A stretch of 5,261 nt of DNA, taken from positions 1 through 5,261 of the forward strand of contig CAIYCZ010000025.1 of assembly GCA_903924805.1 (NCBI GenBank), read 5' to 3'. A program made the position numbers and the translations under genes. Shown here piece after piece: positions 4,673 to 5,261 of this stretch. Positions within the stretch are counted from its first letter, which is position 1. The number at the start of each line of letters is the position of its first letter. Origin of the DNA: an uncultured delta proteobacterium. GTDB lineage: Bacteria; Desulfobacterota; WTBG01; CAIYCZ01. The notes below the pieces were generated by a model. It searched no databases. It saw nothing but the letters and a program-made list of their open reading frames with translations, and was not told the origin of the DNA.

Positions 4673-5261
4673 TTATGAATAGAGAAAAAATATGATGCAG
4701 AAAAGAGAAAAAAGGCAGAGAAAATACATAACGCCGTTACCTATTGCCTGCCGGTAGGCATCCGGGTTATAATTTTTGGCAGTAGCGCTGTTAGAAAAAA
4801 CAACAGCGCTGAAAATACGAAAAGGATTTCTGCTCAAGGCTACTATCACAGCCACTAATCTGGCAACAAACCTCTGTAGCGCTGCCCTTACACCGACAAA
4901 ACTGTCGCAGAATTGTATAAAGTACAAAGCTCCCCTGCGGTAGAACCAATCTGTGTCAAGGCTTATGGTGCGCTCTCCATAAAGGGTATTCACAAAAAGA
5001 GAATACCCCACGCCGGCAAATACAAGAAGCTGCAGCATCATGGAAACTGAATACACCGTATAAGGGCTGAATGGTGCCTTGTAAGGCAAAAGATCGTAAA
5101 GCATCCGGGGATAAATCCCAAGAAAAATGCAGAGGAATGCGGTAATGCCCATTGCAACAAGCATATTAAGGGGCGGTTCTTTCACCTCGTCCAGCTCTAT
5201 GGTATCATCTACCGGTGCTTTACCAAACCATATCCCATAGGGAAGCTTAAGGACTAAAGAC
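4673..5261 (-). CDS. mrpD: Mrp/complex-I-type cation:proton antiporter subunit, C-terminal part (runs off right edge)
   Basis: The frame is open to the window edge and gives the last 195 residues of a membrane protein. A GTG at 5185 is internal, not a start, because the coding pattern continues upstream as KLPYGIWFGKAP. The part seen begins with the loop before the last conserved helices. It continues with PPLNMLVAMGITAFLCIFLG (about 29-48), IYPRMLYDLLPY, a second helix (about 69-93), the motif SLDTDWFYRRG (about 99-109), a long amphipathic basic stretch (about 118-146) and a last helix at the C-terminus (about 179-194). This matches the end of MrpD-like proteins of the ND4/ND5 antiporter superfamily, which act in multi-subunit Na+/H+ exchangers or related complexes in the inner membrane. 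NuoL- or hydrogenase-linked paralogues are possible, since the diagnostic core helices are outside the window. It seems to be the last gene of its cluster; no intrinsic terminator is visible after it. Confidence 0.85.
   Translation of the reverse strand, partial: SLVLKLPYGIWFGKAPVDDTIELDEVKEPPLNMLVAMGITAFLCIFLGIYPRMLYDLLPYKAPFSPYTVYSVSMMLQLLVFAGVGYSLFVNTLYGERTISLDTDWFYRRGALYFIQFCDSFVGVRAALQRFVARLVAVIVALSRNPFRIFSAVVFSNSATAKNYNPDAYRQAIGNGVMYFLCLFSLFCIIFFLYS

Noticed and set aside
4642..4695. AAGGAGGT followed by a short plus-strand frame (MFFMNREKI)
   Set aside because: The spacing from the GGAGG to the ATG is about 18 nt, the frame has nine codons, and it overlaps the end of the minus-strand antiporter gene.

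Overview
The window is bacterial chromosomal DNA. It carries two housekeeping genes, one large ion-pump gene, one small orphan gene and the end of a cation-antiporter gene. The mix suggests an anaerobic Gram-negative bacterium, perhaps of the Desulfobacterota/Syntrophales type. The grounds are a divergent K+-independent membrane pyrophosphatase with a signal peptide, an Mrp-type antiporter subunit, and coding DNA of medium GC with AT-rich spacers. This is inference from protein style only; there is no rRNA or other marker to fix the taxonomy.

Layout. Positions 1-1053 (minus strand) hold map (type I methionine aminopeptidase) followed 7 nt later by def (peptide deformylase), which runs off the left edge at its catalytic EGC motif. 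These two enzymes act one after the other on nascent protein N-termini, and the spacing implies co-transcription. Positions 1054-1632 are a long divergent spacer without a convincing gene. It holds a candidate map promoter, a 9-bp inverted repeat in the map leader, a perfect 11-bp inverted repeat, a GC-richer block dense in short self-complementary stretches, and a TATAAT box ahead of hppA. Positions 1633-4116 (plus strand) encode an 827-residue membrane-integral pyrophosphatase, which ends at a strong intrinsic terminator (4156-4188).

A second, mainly leftward terminator (4275-4313) closes a 62-codon minus-strand gene (4352-4540). That gene has a clear promoter and a strong Shine-Dalgarno sequence but no recognised function. 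Positions 4673-5261 (minus) are the C-terminal 195 residues of an Mrp/complex-I-type antiporter subunit that continues past the right edge.

How they fit together: the pyrophosphatase turns the PPi released by biosynthesis and acyl-CoA activation into an ion gradient, and Mrp-type antiporters exchange such gradients. The two are in separate, convergent transcription units, so a functional link is plausible but not shown. No tRNA, rRNA, CRISPR array, insertion sequence or phage gene was seen. The most notable feature is the pyrophosphatase, which keeps the catalytic residues of its family but differs in its motifs, carries an inserted loop and has an N-terminal signal sequence.
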